A stretch of DNA of 10,619 bases from Acidobacteriota bacterium (GTDB lineage: Bacteria; Acidobacteriota; Terriglobia; UBA7540), in assembly GCA_021789565.1 (NCBI GenBank), contig JAJYJL010000099.1:1642-12260 (forward strand), written 5' to 3'. The notes beneath the pieces were generated by a model. The model had not been told where the DNA came from and searched no databases. It saw only the letters and a list, made by a program, of their open reading frames with translations. This document shows positions 1 to 7,055 of this stretch, piece by piece (position 1 is the first letter of the stretch; each line of letters starts with the position of its first letter). The translations under genes were made by a program, and so were the position numbers.

Positions 1-726
1 CCCGGGAGAAAATTTGGGTGACGAGGTCAGCTCTTTCCATTGCGGGTCAGAACTGAATGCCGCCCAGGCCTTGTCGCGTTCTTCCATGCTGCCGATCGAG
101 AGCATGTAGGTGAGGTTGGGCATCCTCTCGCCGATCAGCTTTTCGCCGAAGAACACGGGATGAAACCCGCTGCGGATGAAGATTTCCACCTCGCCGCTGC
201 AGAACATCTCCACTTTGTTCAGATTGTAATTTTTGCTGGAACTTTCATAAGTGCGCAGCTCAAACATGCGCTTGCCTTTGGGCGGAGCCGTAATTCGCGG
301 ATGGCAGCCAAACGCCTTCATCAGCGAACTCTCATAGCGGATATACACCGGATCACTTGCCGGAGCATTCAGAAACTCAGCGCCACTCCTGACGTACTCG
401 TCATCGGACCGCAGACGTTCTTCCAGTGTCGCGACGGACTCCATCGAGCGGTGGGGCAACAGAACATGAAGCGACGGGCTGATGGGCCCCACCATGGTAT
501 TGAAAACTCCCACCGGCTTGATGCCGATCCGGTTGAGTGCAGGGATCGCAGCCTCGCGAAGATAGTCGTGCATGAGCTCCACCTTGGAACCGTTGGCGAG
601 CTGATAGAACCTAAGCTCGTAGTAATCGCGCGCGGCGGATTTGCTCTCCTGGGCGTTGGCCGCGCCGCCGGATGCGAGTGTTGCAGATGCTGCGAGGGAT
701 GATGCCAGAAAGTCACGCCGTTTCAT
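1..726 (-). CDS. Exported two-domain NIPSNAP family protein, copy 1 (3' end outside window)
   Basis: The frame is open from an ATG at 726 to the left edge with no stop, so 242 residues are visible; compared with the neighbouring paralogue about 20 C-terminal residues are missing. A GGAGG lies about 8 nt upstream of the ATG. The N-terminus MKRRDFLASS, followed by an Ala-rich stretch and ANAQ, looks like a twin-arginine (Tat) signal peptide with cleavage near residue 25. The mature part has two NIPSNAP-type halves, starting with YYELRFY (about residue 35) and FELRTY (about 155). Each continues with a G-[IF]-[KH]-PV segment and a Y-[MV]-L strand, as expected for tandem ferredoxin-like alpha/beta-barrel domains. 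No catalytic residues are assigned for this family and the bacterial role is unknown. It lies 143 bp downstream of a close paralogue on the same strand and may be co-transcribed with it. The family call is good; function is open. Confidence 0.85.
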   Translation of the reverse strand, partial: MKRRDFLASSLAASATLASGGAANAQESKSAARDYYELRFYQLANGSKVELMHDYLREAAIPALNRIGIKPVGVFNTMVGPISPSLHVLLPHRSMESVATLEERLRSDDEYVRSGAEFLNAPASDPVYIRYESSLMKAFGCHPRITAPPKGKRMFELRTYESSSKNYNLNKVEMFCSGEVEIFIRSGFHPVFFGEKLIGERMPNLTYMLSIGSMEERDKAWAAFSSDPQWKELTSSPKFSPG

Positions 727-740
727 GAACAACCTCCAGA

Positions 741-756
741 GGATTTCAAAATTCCG
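741..756. repeat. Short TTCAAAA-type repeat at the NIPSNAP copy 1 leader
   Basis: GGATTTCAAAATTCCG lies immediately upstream of the Shine-Dalgarno of NIPSNAP copy 1, the same position as the related tract before the GH9 gene. The rest of the 727-869 gap shows an imperfect hairpin (GCCTC/GAGGC, 812-839) and GGGCCC-T-GGGCCC at 792-804. Confidence 0.4.
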
Positions 757-869
757 TGATAGCTCGTTTTCCTTGAATCCAAAGTTGCCGAGGGCCCTGG
801 GCCCGTCACTAGCCTCAGCTTGTAGACCTACTCAGAGGCCGCCGCCGGCTTCACCCCCGCCCGCGATCC

Positions 870-1631
870 TCACACCTGCGAAAACTCTGCCGGGCGCAGC
901 AGCACGTTGGTAATGTTTGAAACAATTTCGGCGTCCGAGTAGCCGGGCGTTGATTTCAATTTGTTCCACTCCGGATCGGCGCCGAACGCGGCCCAGTGCC
1001 TGTTGCGGTCCTCCAGGCTGGCCGACGCCAGCATGTAGGTCAGGTTGGGCCAGCGCGGCCCGATCAATTTTTCGCCGAAGAACACGGGGTGGAAGCCGGC
1101 CTTTTTGAAGATATCAATTTCGCCCGTGTTAAACATTTCAATCTTGGTGAGGTTGGCTTTTTCGGTGGCGCTGTCGTAGGTGCGCAATTCAAAGGCGCGC
1201 GGGCCTGCGGGCGGCGGCGTGATGCGCGGATGGGTTGCGAACGCGGCCATCAACTGGCTCTCCACGCGCACAAACGCGGGGTTTGACGACGGAGCGTTCA
1301 GGAAGGCGGCGCCGCGCTCCTGGTATTCCTTGTCGGCGCGCGCTTGCTCCCACGCCGTCAGCACCGACTCGGCCGACGGGTGCGGAATCAGCACGTAGAG
1401 TGACGGGCTCTGGGGCCCCACCAGTGTTTCAAACACGCCCACCGGCTTGATGCCCGCACGGTTCAGCGCCGGGATGGCGGCATCGCGCAGGTAGTCCTGG
1501 GTCATCTGCACGCCTGGCCCGCGATGGAGCTGGTAATACCGCAGCTCATAGAACTCGCGCGACTGCGTCTCCGCCCCGCCGGCCGCCGCCGAAACCGCCG
1601 GCGATGATGCCAGGAATTCCCGCCTCTTCAT
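870..1631 (-). CDS. Exported two-domain NIPSNAP family protein, copy 2
   Basis: A complete 253-residue protein. The frame stays open far upstream, but the ATG at 1631 is chosen because GGGGGAGG lies just upstream, the N-terminus MKRREFLASS matches copy 1, and the upstream extension is low-complexity Arg/Ala-rich with no protein character. The Tat-like signal covers about residues 1-23; a clear AxA cleavage site is less obvious than in copy 1. Domain 1 runs about 27-126 (FYELRYYQL, GIKPVGVFETLVG) and domain 2 about 146-248 (FELRTYDS, GFHPVFFGEKLIG). The two halves resemble each other, so each gene is itself an internal duplication. By eye more than half of the residues are identical to copy 1, including AAIPALNR, SPSL, EFLNAP/AFLNAP and GFHPVFFGEKLIG, so the pair arose by tandem gene duplication. 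NIPSNAP proteins fold like dimeric alpha/beta-barrel monooxygenases, but no cofactor site can be read here. Substrate is unknown; a periplasmic location is inferred. Confidence 0.88.
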   Translation of the reverse strand: MKRREFLASSPAVSAAAGGAETQSREFYELRYYQLHRGPGVQMTQDYLRDAAIPALNRAGIKPVGVFETLVGPQSPSLYVLIPHPSAESVLTAWEQARADKEYQERGAAFLNAPSSNPAFVRVESQLMAAFATHPRITPPPAGPRAFELRTYDSATEKANLTKIEMFNTGEIDIFKKAGFHPVFFGEKLIGPRWPNLTYMLASASLEDRNRHWAAFGADPEWNKLKSTPGYSDAEIVSNITNVLLRPAEFSQV

Positions 1632-2079
1632 AACCGCCTCCCCCGTCGATTGAATCTGCCTGCTGTTTTTCGTGGCCCCGTTATTGTATGGCATTCCGTC
1701 AAGCCACGCCGCAGTTTGTTCGCGGCACTCCAGGGCTGGCGCAGAGTCGCTGCGACTTCCCTTGTCCGAGGCGGTCATGCAGATTTTGATTTCTACCGGG
1801 CGGCTCGCGCCTCCATTCCGCGTCGCAGGCCGGTTTTCAATTCCGCGCGCTTCGAGGGCGAATTCGTCGCCACGCCGGCAGAGTTGCGCGCCGGCGACAC
1901 AGCGGGCTCCGCCCTCTCGCGGGAGCGCAGAGCGCTCCCCTACTCTTCGGCAGGTGCGACGCAGCCGGAACCGCGAGAACAGGCTCAGGGGGACCATGCC
2001 GGCAGCCCGCTCCTTCCTGCGCTTGCGCGTCCCACCCATGGTGTGCATCCATCGCGCTGAATCATCCGCGCCAGGCAGT
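1632..2079. other. 448-bp gap between GH9 and NIPSNAP copy 2, no gene
   Basis: No convincing coding sequence: the open frames on both strands give Arg/Pro/Ala-rich translations typical of GC-rich non-coding DNA. It should hold the 3' end of the GH9 transcript and the leader of the NIPSNAP pair. A -10-like TACAAT (1683-1688, minus) lies about 50 nt upstream of the NIPSNAP ATG but lacks a -35 at proper spacing. Two perfect inverted repeats are present: GGGAGCGC-AGA-GCGCTCCC at 1921-1939, and CGCCGGC/GCCGGCG with a 10-nt loop at 1873-1896. Confidence 0.6.
1921..1939. repeat. Strong inverted repeat, 8-bp arms, 3-nt loop
   Basis: GGGAGCGC and GCGCTCCC flank AGA. It lies about 140 nt downstream of the GH9 stop codon on that gene's transcript, so it could be a 3'-end stabilising or terminating hairpin. 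No T-run follows it on the minus strand, so it is not called an intrinsic terminator. It may equally be a genomic palindromic repeat. Confidence 0.5.
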
Positions 2080-3849
2080 TCAGGCGGAAGGCGCAAGCCC
2101 GTCGAGCACGGAGTTTGCCCAGATGTAAAAGGCTACGTGGGGGCTCCAGTATTCGCAGGTGCGCCAGTTGAGCGTGTATTGGAGGTCGAGCACCGGCTCG
2201 TCCTCAACGTTGCCGGCGATGCCGTTCATGATGCCGCCCGGAATGAGACCCACAAAGCGCGAGTGCGGAAAGGGATTGCGCATGCCTTCGCCGGTCATCA
2301 TGCAGGAGCCGAAGGGATTGGCTCCCATAATCCATTCGAGCTGCCGGTAAGCGAGGCGGACGCAGGCACTGCTCTGGCTGCCGGCGTATTTCGAGAACCA
2401 GCCGAGCATGAGGGCGTTCGATGCCAGATGGCAGTTGGCGCCCTGCCACCAGAACTGCTGGCGGACAGGATGGAAGTAGCGGTAGGTGAGGTTACCCGCA
2501 AGTAGCCTGTAGGTCTCCGGCGTGGGCGAGCCGAGGAACATTCCCAGCGGGATGATGCGCCAGGCGTTGCGAGCCGTCATGGGCGTCAGGTAATCCTCAA
2601 CGTGCAGCGCCACCGCATCCTTCCATTTGTTTCCATCGCCGGCCTGGGGAAACGTTTCCATGAGCTCGAGCAGCGCCAGCGGAGGCATGGCGGAGTTGAC
2701 GATATCCGTAAAAGGCTTGTTTCCGTCCATCCAGAAACCCCGCACCTGGCGCTGGCCACCGATGTAAGTAGAGTTCTGGCGGCTGACGAGATCGTGCCCC
2801 AGCAGCAGTGCCTGGTCGCGATACTCGGAATCGTGGGTGGCGCGGTAGAGTTCGCAGGCGGCGAAGGTCCACCAGGCGCTGTCGGCGGTGGATTTGGGCG
2901 GCCGGTCGAAAGCCTTCCAGGCGCGCACTCCGGCCTCCAGGCAACGATTGGCGTATTCAGCGTCCGCCTTGGCGTAACACTGCGCCACCAGCGCCTGCAG
3001 GGTGGCGAAAACCGCCGCAGTTCCGCTCCGTTTGGCCGTGTTGATGTAGCGGTCGTCTGCGGTGCCGACAATGTTGTCGGTCCAATGATTGTCACTGTTG
3101 TCACCGTTCACGCCGCCGGCAGTGTCGGCCCACACCTTGCCGTCCGTGTCCTGCATCTTGAGGAAGTAGAGATTGCCGTGCCGCACCTCCTCGAGAAGCT
3201 GCTGGTGGGTCGCGTCGCCGGGCCGCGGATGGGGAACGTTGCGCAGCAGATTGAGCAGCGCGATGCCGTTCAGCATGGTTACGTCCATCCACTTGCGCAG
3301 ATCGCCGGCATCGTGCCAGCCGCCCACTTCGTCCACGTGCTCGCCGTTGTCGCGGCGGCGGGCGTCATCCAAATGGCAAACGGGGTGAACGTAGGGCACT
3401 TCGACGCCGCAGCGCTGATAGTGGTAATAACCCACCGCCTTGGGCACCGTGCGGCGCCACACATCGTCTTCAATAGCAAACTGCACCGAATGCTCCGGGC
3501 CGACGGTGATCTGATAAAGTCCCGTGCGATCGAGGCCGGTGAAATCGGCCACCAGGCAGGGACCGAAATCGGAGTCTACCTTTTTGAGCGGCCGCGTGAA
3601 GCGAAACGGCCGCTGGCTCACGTCGCGCAAAGTGAACTCGGTGGGCAAAGGGGTGGCGAGCGCCCTCACCACCAGCACTTTTTCGCCGGCGCGCGGCCGG
3701 AAGCCCAGGTGATTGAGAGCGATGGTGGGCCACGGAGGAGCGGTCATTCGCTCGACGGGGTCCTGGACTGGCGGACCTTCCTGCGCGTTGAGGGCCGCGC
3801 CGAGCACGGGAATGCTTGCAAGTGTACCTATGAATTGGCGTCGCTTCAT
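2080..3849 (-). CDS. Exported GH9 glycosidase (cellulase / exo-glucosaminidase-like) with N-terminal Ig-like domain
   Basis: 589 residues, start ATG at 3849 with GGAGGAG about 6 nt upstream. Residues 1-22 (MKRRQFIGTL ... LNAQ) form a Tat-type signal with likely cleavage after LNA. Residues about 42-128 match the CelD_N immunoglobulin-like domain (ALNHLGFRP at the start, GLYQITVG near the end). The GH9 (alpha/alpha)6 catalytic domain follows to the C-terminus. It carries GGWHDAGD (176-183, supplying the nucleophilic-water Asp pair), the family signature IMGANPFGS...TG (507-519), FPHSR (527-531) and a Glu in TCEYW (566) as the likely general acid. GH9 enzymes are inverting; most cleave beta-1,4-glucan, but some bacterial members are exo-beta-glucosaminidases acting on chitosan oligomers. 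No carbohydrate-binding module or dockerin is seen. With a GH20 gene just upstream on the same strand, an amino-sugar oligomer substrate is as plausible as cellulose. Family assignment is secure; substrate is not. Confidence 0.93.
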   Translation of the reverse strand: MKRRQFIGTLASIPVLGAALNAQEGPPVQDPVERMTAPPWPTIALNHLGFRPRAGEKVLVVRALATPLPTEFTLRDVSQRPFRFTRPLKKVDSDFGPCLVADFTGLDRTGLYQITVGPEHSVQFAIEDDVWRRTVPKAVGYYHYQRCGVEVPYVHPVCHLDDARRRDNGEHVDEVGGWHDAGDLRKWMDVTMLNGIALLNLLRNVPHPRPGDATHQQLLEEVRHGNLYFLKMQDTDGKVWADTAGGVNGDNSDNHWTDNIVGTADDRYINTAKRSGTAAVFATLQALVAQCYAKADAEYANRCLEAGVRAWKAFDRPPKSTADSAWWTFAACELYRATHDSEYRDQALLLGHDLVSRQNSTYIGGQRQVRGFWMDGNKPFTDIVNSAMPPLALLELMETFPQAGDGNKWKDAVALHVEDYLTPMTARNAWRIIPLGMFLGSPTPETYRLLAGNLTYRYFHPVRQQFWWQGANCHLASNALMLGWFSKYAGSQSSACVRLAYRQLEWIMGANPFGSCMMTGEGMRNPFPHSRFVGLIPGGIMNGIAGNVEDEPVLDLQYTLNWRTCEYWSPHVAFYIWANSVLDGLAPSA

Positions 3850-3860
3850 TTCTTCTCCTC

Positions 3861-3884
3861 CGGAATTTCAATTTTCGAATTCTG
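3861..3884. repeat. AT-rich TTCAA-type intergenic repeat at the GH9 leader
   Basis: GGAATTTCAATTTTCGAATTC lies directly upstream of the GH9 Shine-Dalgarno sequence in otherwise GC-rich DNA. It belongs with similar tracts at 741-756, 3981-3996 and 6380-6408. Confidence 0.45.
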
Positions 3885-3895
3885 TAGCGTTCCGC

Positions 3896-3924
3896 AGCAT
3901 ACGTCCGCCTGCCACTGAATGCAA
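3896..3924 (-). promoter_or_regulatory. Possible promoter of the GH9 gene
   Basis: On the minus strand TTGCAT (3924-3919) and TATGCT (3901-3896) are separated by 17 bp, giving 3/6 and 4/6 matches to the sigma-70 hexamers. The leader to the ATG would be about 40 nt. The spacing is ideal but the hexamers are weak, so this is only a candidate. Confidence 0.28.
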
Positions 3925-3980
3925 CCGGCAGCGGGGGAGGAAATGGGAAGCGGACGGAAAGCGGAGGGCAGAATCAGGCC

Positions 3981-3996
3981 GATTCAAGATTCAAGA
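3981..3996. repeat. Short 7-nt tandem repeat GATTCAA
   Basis: GATTCAA occurs twice in tandem, followed by GAATGG, within the 280-bp GH20-GH9 gap. It is of the same 7-nt-period type as 6380-6408. The same gap also holds CGGCTAAAGCCG (4022-4033), a small palindromic element, and a purine-rich stretch around 3933-3970. Confidence 0.4.
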
Positions 3997-4129
3997 ATGG
4001 GAAGGGTCGCGGACCTGCCAGCGGCTAAAGCCGTGCGTTATTGCATCGCTTTTGGGCACCGATGAATCCGTAACCTTTCGCCAACAACCCTCACTTGCCG
4101 GCGCACCTTTCCCCACGGGCGAGGGTAAA

Positions 4130-6130
4130 TCATTCATTCGCCGCCCTTGGGTGGACAGGTCTCGCGGCAGGGTCGGGCGGCTTCATAATCCACACGCTTC
4201 CTGCTGGCGCACCATCCTTTGTTCCCTGCAGGATGACTCGCAGAGTGAACCGGCTGCCAGGGTGGCGGACGCCGGGCGAAAGCCAGCCGACGGCTACGTC
4301 GTTGCGCTTGTTCAACGGAGCCGGAAAGGCAATGGGGTTCATCTGTCTGCCATCCTGAAGCAGCTCCACCGAACGCACGTAGAAGGGATGATTTCCACTT
4401 TCCCAGCGCACCTGCACCTCCACCTCAGCAGCACCAGAGATGGAGGTGGTGACGTCCCAATCAAACACACGCGGCGTGTCTCCCGCAAGGTCCTGCCCGC
4501 TCCACGCGCCAACTTTTACGCCAACCGCCTGCGGATCGCGGAAGGTGACTCCGAGCGCTTGCAGGCGAGGAAACTCGCTCCTGAGCCGAATGTCGAATCC
4601 GGACCATTCCCGGCTTTGTTGCGGCGACCAGCCCACCTCAGAAAGCGCCAGCAGCCGCGGATAGACCTGGTAATCGATGGCCATTTCTGTAACCGCGATG
4701 TGCGTCCACATGCAGGCTTCCACTCCCAGGATGTGCCGGGCCATGGCTGCGCTAAACCCCTCCGCCGGGTTGTAGGAGTAAACCTTCTGCGTGGGAGTCG
4801 TATCGTACGTATAATCAAAATAGGTGTAAGGATTGGGAGCCATCACCACATCGTGACCCAGCCTGGCGGCTGCCAGCCCGCCCCGGGTGCCCCGCCAGGA
4901 CATCACCGTTGCGCCAGGCGCCAGGCCGCCCTCCAGAATTTCGTCCCAGCCGATCATGCGGCGTCCCTTGGCCGCAATCACCTTTTCAATGCGCTTCATA
5001 AAATAGCTTTGCAGCTCGTTGGCGTCCTTCAACCCGTTGGCCTTCATGAATGACTGGCAGAGCGGTGACGCCTTCCACGCGTCCTTCGGCACTTCATCAC
5101 CGCCCACGTGAATGAATGGCGATGGAAACAGCGCAATGACTTCCGAAAGGATGTTCCGGTACGTCTCAAAGACCTTGCCGTTGCAGACGCAAAGCGGCTG
5201 TGAAAAGTGGTGCTGTGAAACAAAGTCCCAGAATGGAGCCACTTCAAAAATCGTCTTTTCCCCGGGGACCGGGCAGGCCAGCCCAGGGTAAGCCGCCAGC
5301 ACTTCCTGGGAGTGGCCGGGCATCTCAATCTCCGGCACAATCGTGATGTTTCGCCTGCGGGCATAGGCGATCAGCTCGCGCATCTGCTGTTGCGTATAAA
5401 AACCTCCGCCGCCCCCGAAGCGCTTTGCAAAGTGGGCGCCCACGGTGGTCAGGTTCGGGTATTTGTTCATCTGCAGCCGCCAGCCCTGGTCATCCGTCAG
5501 GTGCAGATGCAGCACGTTCAGCTTGTAGAGAGCCATCAGATCGATCGTGCGCCGAAGATAAGCGATGCTGAGGAAGGTGCGGCTGCAGTCAAGCATGAAG
5601 CCCCGCCAGGCAAAACGTGGGCGGTCCTGAATGCGGACACACCGGATTTTCAGGGGCCGCCCGATGCGCGCGCCGCGTTCAATCTCAGGCGGGAGCATCT
5701 GGCGCAGGGTTTGAACACCGTAAAACAATCCCGCCACCTTTGGGGCGCTGATGTAAATGAGGTCACGAGAAACGGTCAGTTCGTAGCCCTCGGGACCGAG
5801 CGTGGCGGGGCCTTGGAGCGAGAAAATGATGGCGTTCTGGCGCGGGCCGGTGCGGTTCGTAATGTGGACAGGAATGGAGTGTCCCAGCGCTTTGGAAAGC
5901 AGCCGGGAGAGATATTCGCCCACCCAATAAGCGTCGCGGTTGCTGGTTTCCAGATCAATCCGGGTCTTCGGCCCAATCGCAAACGCCCCTGATCGAATTT
6001 CCATCCTGGCGGGCTTGGGGATAACGACGGGCGCCGCAGCCGTTTTCCCGGCATGCAGCATGGGAACGCAGAGGCTGACAACGAAACAAGTAACCGCCAG
6101 GAAATGCCTGGAAAATCTTAAATTGTGCAT
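4130..6130 (-). CDS. Exported GH20 beta-N-acetylhexosaminidase
   Basis: 666 residues, ATG at 6130 preceded by AGGAGA at about 9 nt. Residues 1-27 are a Sec-type signal peptide (hydrophobic core FLAVTCFVVSL). Residues about 34-160 are the GH20b N-terminal domain. The TIM-barrel catalytic domain spans about 170-520: GFMLDCSR with substrate-binding Arg184, LHLTDDQGWR (208-218), PEIEMPGH (266-273) and HVGGDE (341-346), where Asp345-Glu346 is the catalytic pair for substrate-assisted retaining hydrolysis. GWDEIL (394-399) and SWRG (411-414) supply active-site tryptophans. In ACMWTH (472-477) a His occupies the place where many GH20 enzymes have Glu. Residues about 535-650 form an extra beta-sandwich-like C-terminal domain, as in many bacterial GH20s. 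It releases terminal GlcNAc or GalNAc from chito-oligosaccharides or glycans, probably in the periplasm or outside. Upstream, a TATAAA hexamer (6213-6208, minus) is a possible -10 without a convincing -35. Confidence 0.95.
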   Translation of the reverse strand: MHNLRFSRHFLAVTCFVVSLCVPMLHAGKTAAAPVVIPKPARMEIRSGAFAIGPKTRIDLETSNRDAYWVGEYLSRLLSKALGHSIPVHITNRTGPRQNAIIFSLQGPATLGPEGYELTVSRDLIYISAPKVAGLFYGVQTLRQMLPPEIERGARIGRPLKIRCVRIQDRPRFAWRGFMLDCSRTFLSIAYLRRTIDLMALYKLNVLHLHLTDDQGWRLQMNKYPNLTTVGAHFAKRFGGGGGFYTQQQMRELIAYARRRNITIVPEIEMPGHSQEVLAAYPGLACPVPGEKTIFEVAPFWDFVSQHHFSQPLCVCNGKVFETYRNILSEVIALFPSPFIHVGGDEVPKDAWKASPLCQSFMKANGLKDANELQSYFMKRIEKVIAAKGRRMIGWDEILEGGLAPGATVMSWRGTRGGLAAARLGHDVVMAPNPYTYFDYTYDTTPTQKVYSYNPAEGFSAAMARHILGVEACMWTHIAVTEMAIDYQVYPRLLALSEVGWSPQQSREWSGFDIRLRSEFPRLQALGVTFRDPQAVGVKVGAWSGQDLAGDTPRVFDWDVTTSISGAAEVEVQVRWESGNHPFYVRSVELLQDGRQMNPIAFPAPLNKRNDVAVGWLSPGVRHPGSRFTLRVILQGTKDGAPAGSVWIMKPPDPAARPVHPRAANE

Positions 6131-6477
6131 CCGTGTCGTCTCCTGTGATTGGGTTGCTCACGCCCTGCCGGCCTGCCCGAGTTTTGCCGCCAATCGAAGC
6201 GAAACAGTTTATATCACAATCCCTGCTGTAAAACTGCCCTGGGCGTACCCTCAGAACTGAAGCCCGGCGGGGGAAGGGAAATTATGAATTATGAAGCAAG
6301 CAGAAGGCCAAGGGATGGGAGGTCCACCGTTGCAACCGCCCCCCTTACCCGGCCGCGACAAGACACCACTCATCCCGGTGAATTTCAAATTCAAAATTCA
6401 AGATTCCGGAAGGGAAAAAACAGACCTCACCTTGTGGGCGGGAATGAAGGCCGGCTTCAGCGGTGTGCGCAAGGCGC
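6131..6477. other. 347-bp gap between GIY-YIG gene and GH20, no gene
   Basis: No coding sequence is supported. The GH20-proximal end should hold its promoter and leader. Further right are a purine-rich stretch with a duplicated ATGAATT-like unit (about 6280-6296) and the AT-rich 7-nt-period repeat at 6380-6408. The GIY-YIG-proximal end has a short inverted repeat TGAAG-N5-CTTCA (6445-6459) and, farther on in that gene's direction, a run of six T on the minus strand (6420-6415). These two are too far apart for a standard intrinsic terminator. Confidence 0.55.
6380..6408. repeat. AT-rich repeat with 7-nt period (TTCAAAA)n
   Basis: The tract reads as successive heptads TTTCAAA, TTCAAAA, TTCAAGA, TTCCGGA, with the phase kept over about 29 nt. 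It stands out in GC-rich surroundings. Shorter members of the same pattern occur at 741-756, 3861-3884 and 3981-3996, always between genes. Confidence 0.55.
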
Positions 6478-6900
6478 TTACTTCGCCATGCTGAGCAGCG
6501 GCTGGTAGAAAGACGGATCCTGATTGTCCTGCAGGTTGCAGGCGGGGCGGTAGCGGGCGACAAGGTCGTATTCGATCCAGCGGCGCTGCTGTTCCTTCAG
6601 CAGGGGCGTGGAGCAGAAGGCCACATAAAGGTTGGCGGCCCCGCCGGCTTCCGCCACCCAGTCGTTGAAACGCTCGTGGTTTCTGGTGACGCGCTGAGAG
6701 AAGTTGCCGGACTCCCCCAGATAGATCGCCCGGAAAGGCCGCGGCCGACCGGAAGCGTCGGACACGAGGATGGCATAGATGCCGGAGGAAACGGGCGGCA
6801 GCGCCAGAGAAAGCCGCACCGGCTCCGTGAAGATCCGGTTATTGAAGCGGATTCCGGCTCGCGGCCGTCCGTAATGCTTCTCCCAACCCGAAACCCTCAT
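6478..6900 (-). CDS. Small stand-alone GIY-YIG nuclease-like protein
   Basis: 140 residues. ATG at 6900 is preferred because GGAGG lies 8 nt upstream; an in-frame GTG at 6930 would put that Shine-Dalgarno inside the gene. The GIY-YIG fold is read from GIYAI (40-44), YLGES (60-64, a YLG variant of YIG), Arg70, HERF (75-78), and Glu110 in WIEYDLV as the metal-binding catalytic Glu, with RPACN (118-122) closing the domain. About 35 residues precede the domain. It lacks the UvrC partner domains, homing-endonuclease DNA-binding modules and other fusions, so it is the nuclease core alone. Small proteins of this type are widespread and mostly uncharacterised; a DNA-cleaving or repair role is only inferred. 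It is divergent from the small gene at 7056, with a 14-bp palindrome between them. Confidence 0.82.
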   Translation of the reverse strand: MRVSGWEKHYGRPRAGIRFNNRIFTEPVRLSLALPPVSSGIYAILVSDASGRPRPFRAIYLGESGNFSQRVTRNHERFNDWVAEAGGAANLYVAFCSTPLLKEQQRRWIEYDLVARYRPACNLQDNQDPSFYQPLLSMAK

Positions 6901-6949
6901 CAAGAAAACCTCCGGGCAGGATTCTAGCACAAGATGTTGTAGCTACCTA

Positions 6950-6963
6950 ATGGAAATTTCCAT
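6950..6963. promoter_or_regulatory. Perfect 14-bp palindrome between divergent genes (possible operator)
   Basis: ATGGAAATTTCCAT is a perfect palindrome in the 155-bp spacer between the GIY-YIG gene and the 91-residue orphan. An 8-bp palindrome GTAGCTAC (6939-6946) sits beside it. Position and AT-rich centre suit a dimeric regulator or a shared control site, but no cognate regulator gene is in the window. Confidence 0.4.
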
Positions 6964-7055
6964 ATGTAGTGGGCGGCAAGCCAAGTGTTTCGGTGGCAAA
7001 AACCAGATATTTCCCCTCAAGCAAAGGGGGTCGGAGGAAGGCCGCGGCGACAACA

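Noticed and set aside
1632..2096. N-terminal extension of NIPSNAP copy 2 through an open frame starting near 2096
   Set aside because: The extension is Arg/Ala-rich with no domain character, overlaps the GH9 3' end, and would bury the signal peptide that copy 1 shares at its own ATG.
1672..2505. Long plus-strand open frame across the gap and the GH9 3' end
   Set aside because: Most of it is antisense to the well-supported GH9 gene; the translation is low-complexity and matches no family.
2602..3918. 438-codon plus-strand open frame
   Set aside because: Entirely antisense to GH9 and its leader; it results from high-GC codon bias of the real gene.
3936..4004. CRISPR-like or satellite array in the purine-rich and GATTCAA region
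   Set aside because: Only two GATTCAA units and degenerate purine runs; no repeat-spacer regularity.
3713..5053. 446-codon plus-strand open frame
   Set aside because: Antisense to GH20 and spanning the GH20-GH9 gap; no domain features, no ribosome site.
6415..6459. Intrinsic terminator for the GIY-YIG gene
   Set aside because: The TGAAG/CTTCA stem (6445-6459) is only 5 bp and about 25 nt away from the T6 run, too far for a standard terminator.
6463..6927. Plus-strand open frame opposite the GIY-YIG gene
   Set aside because: The minus frame holds ordered GIY-YIG motifs and a good ribosome site; the plus frame has neither.
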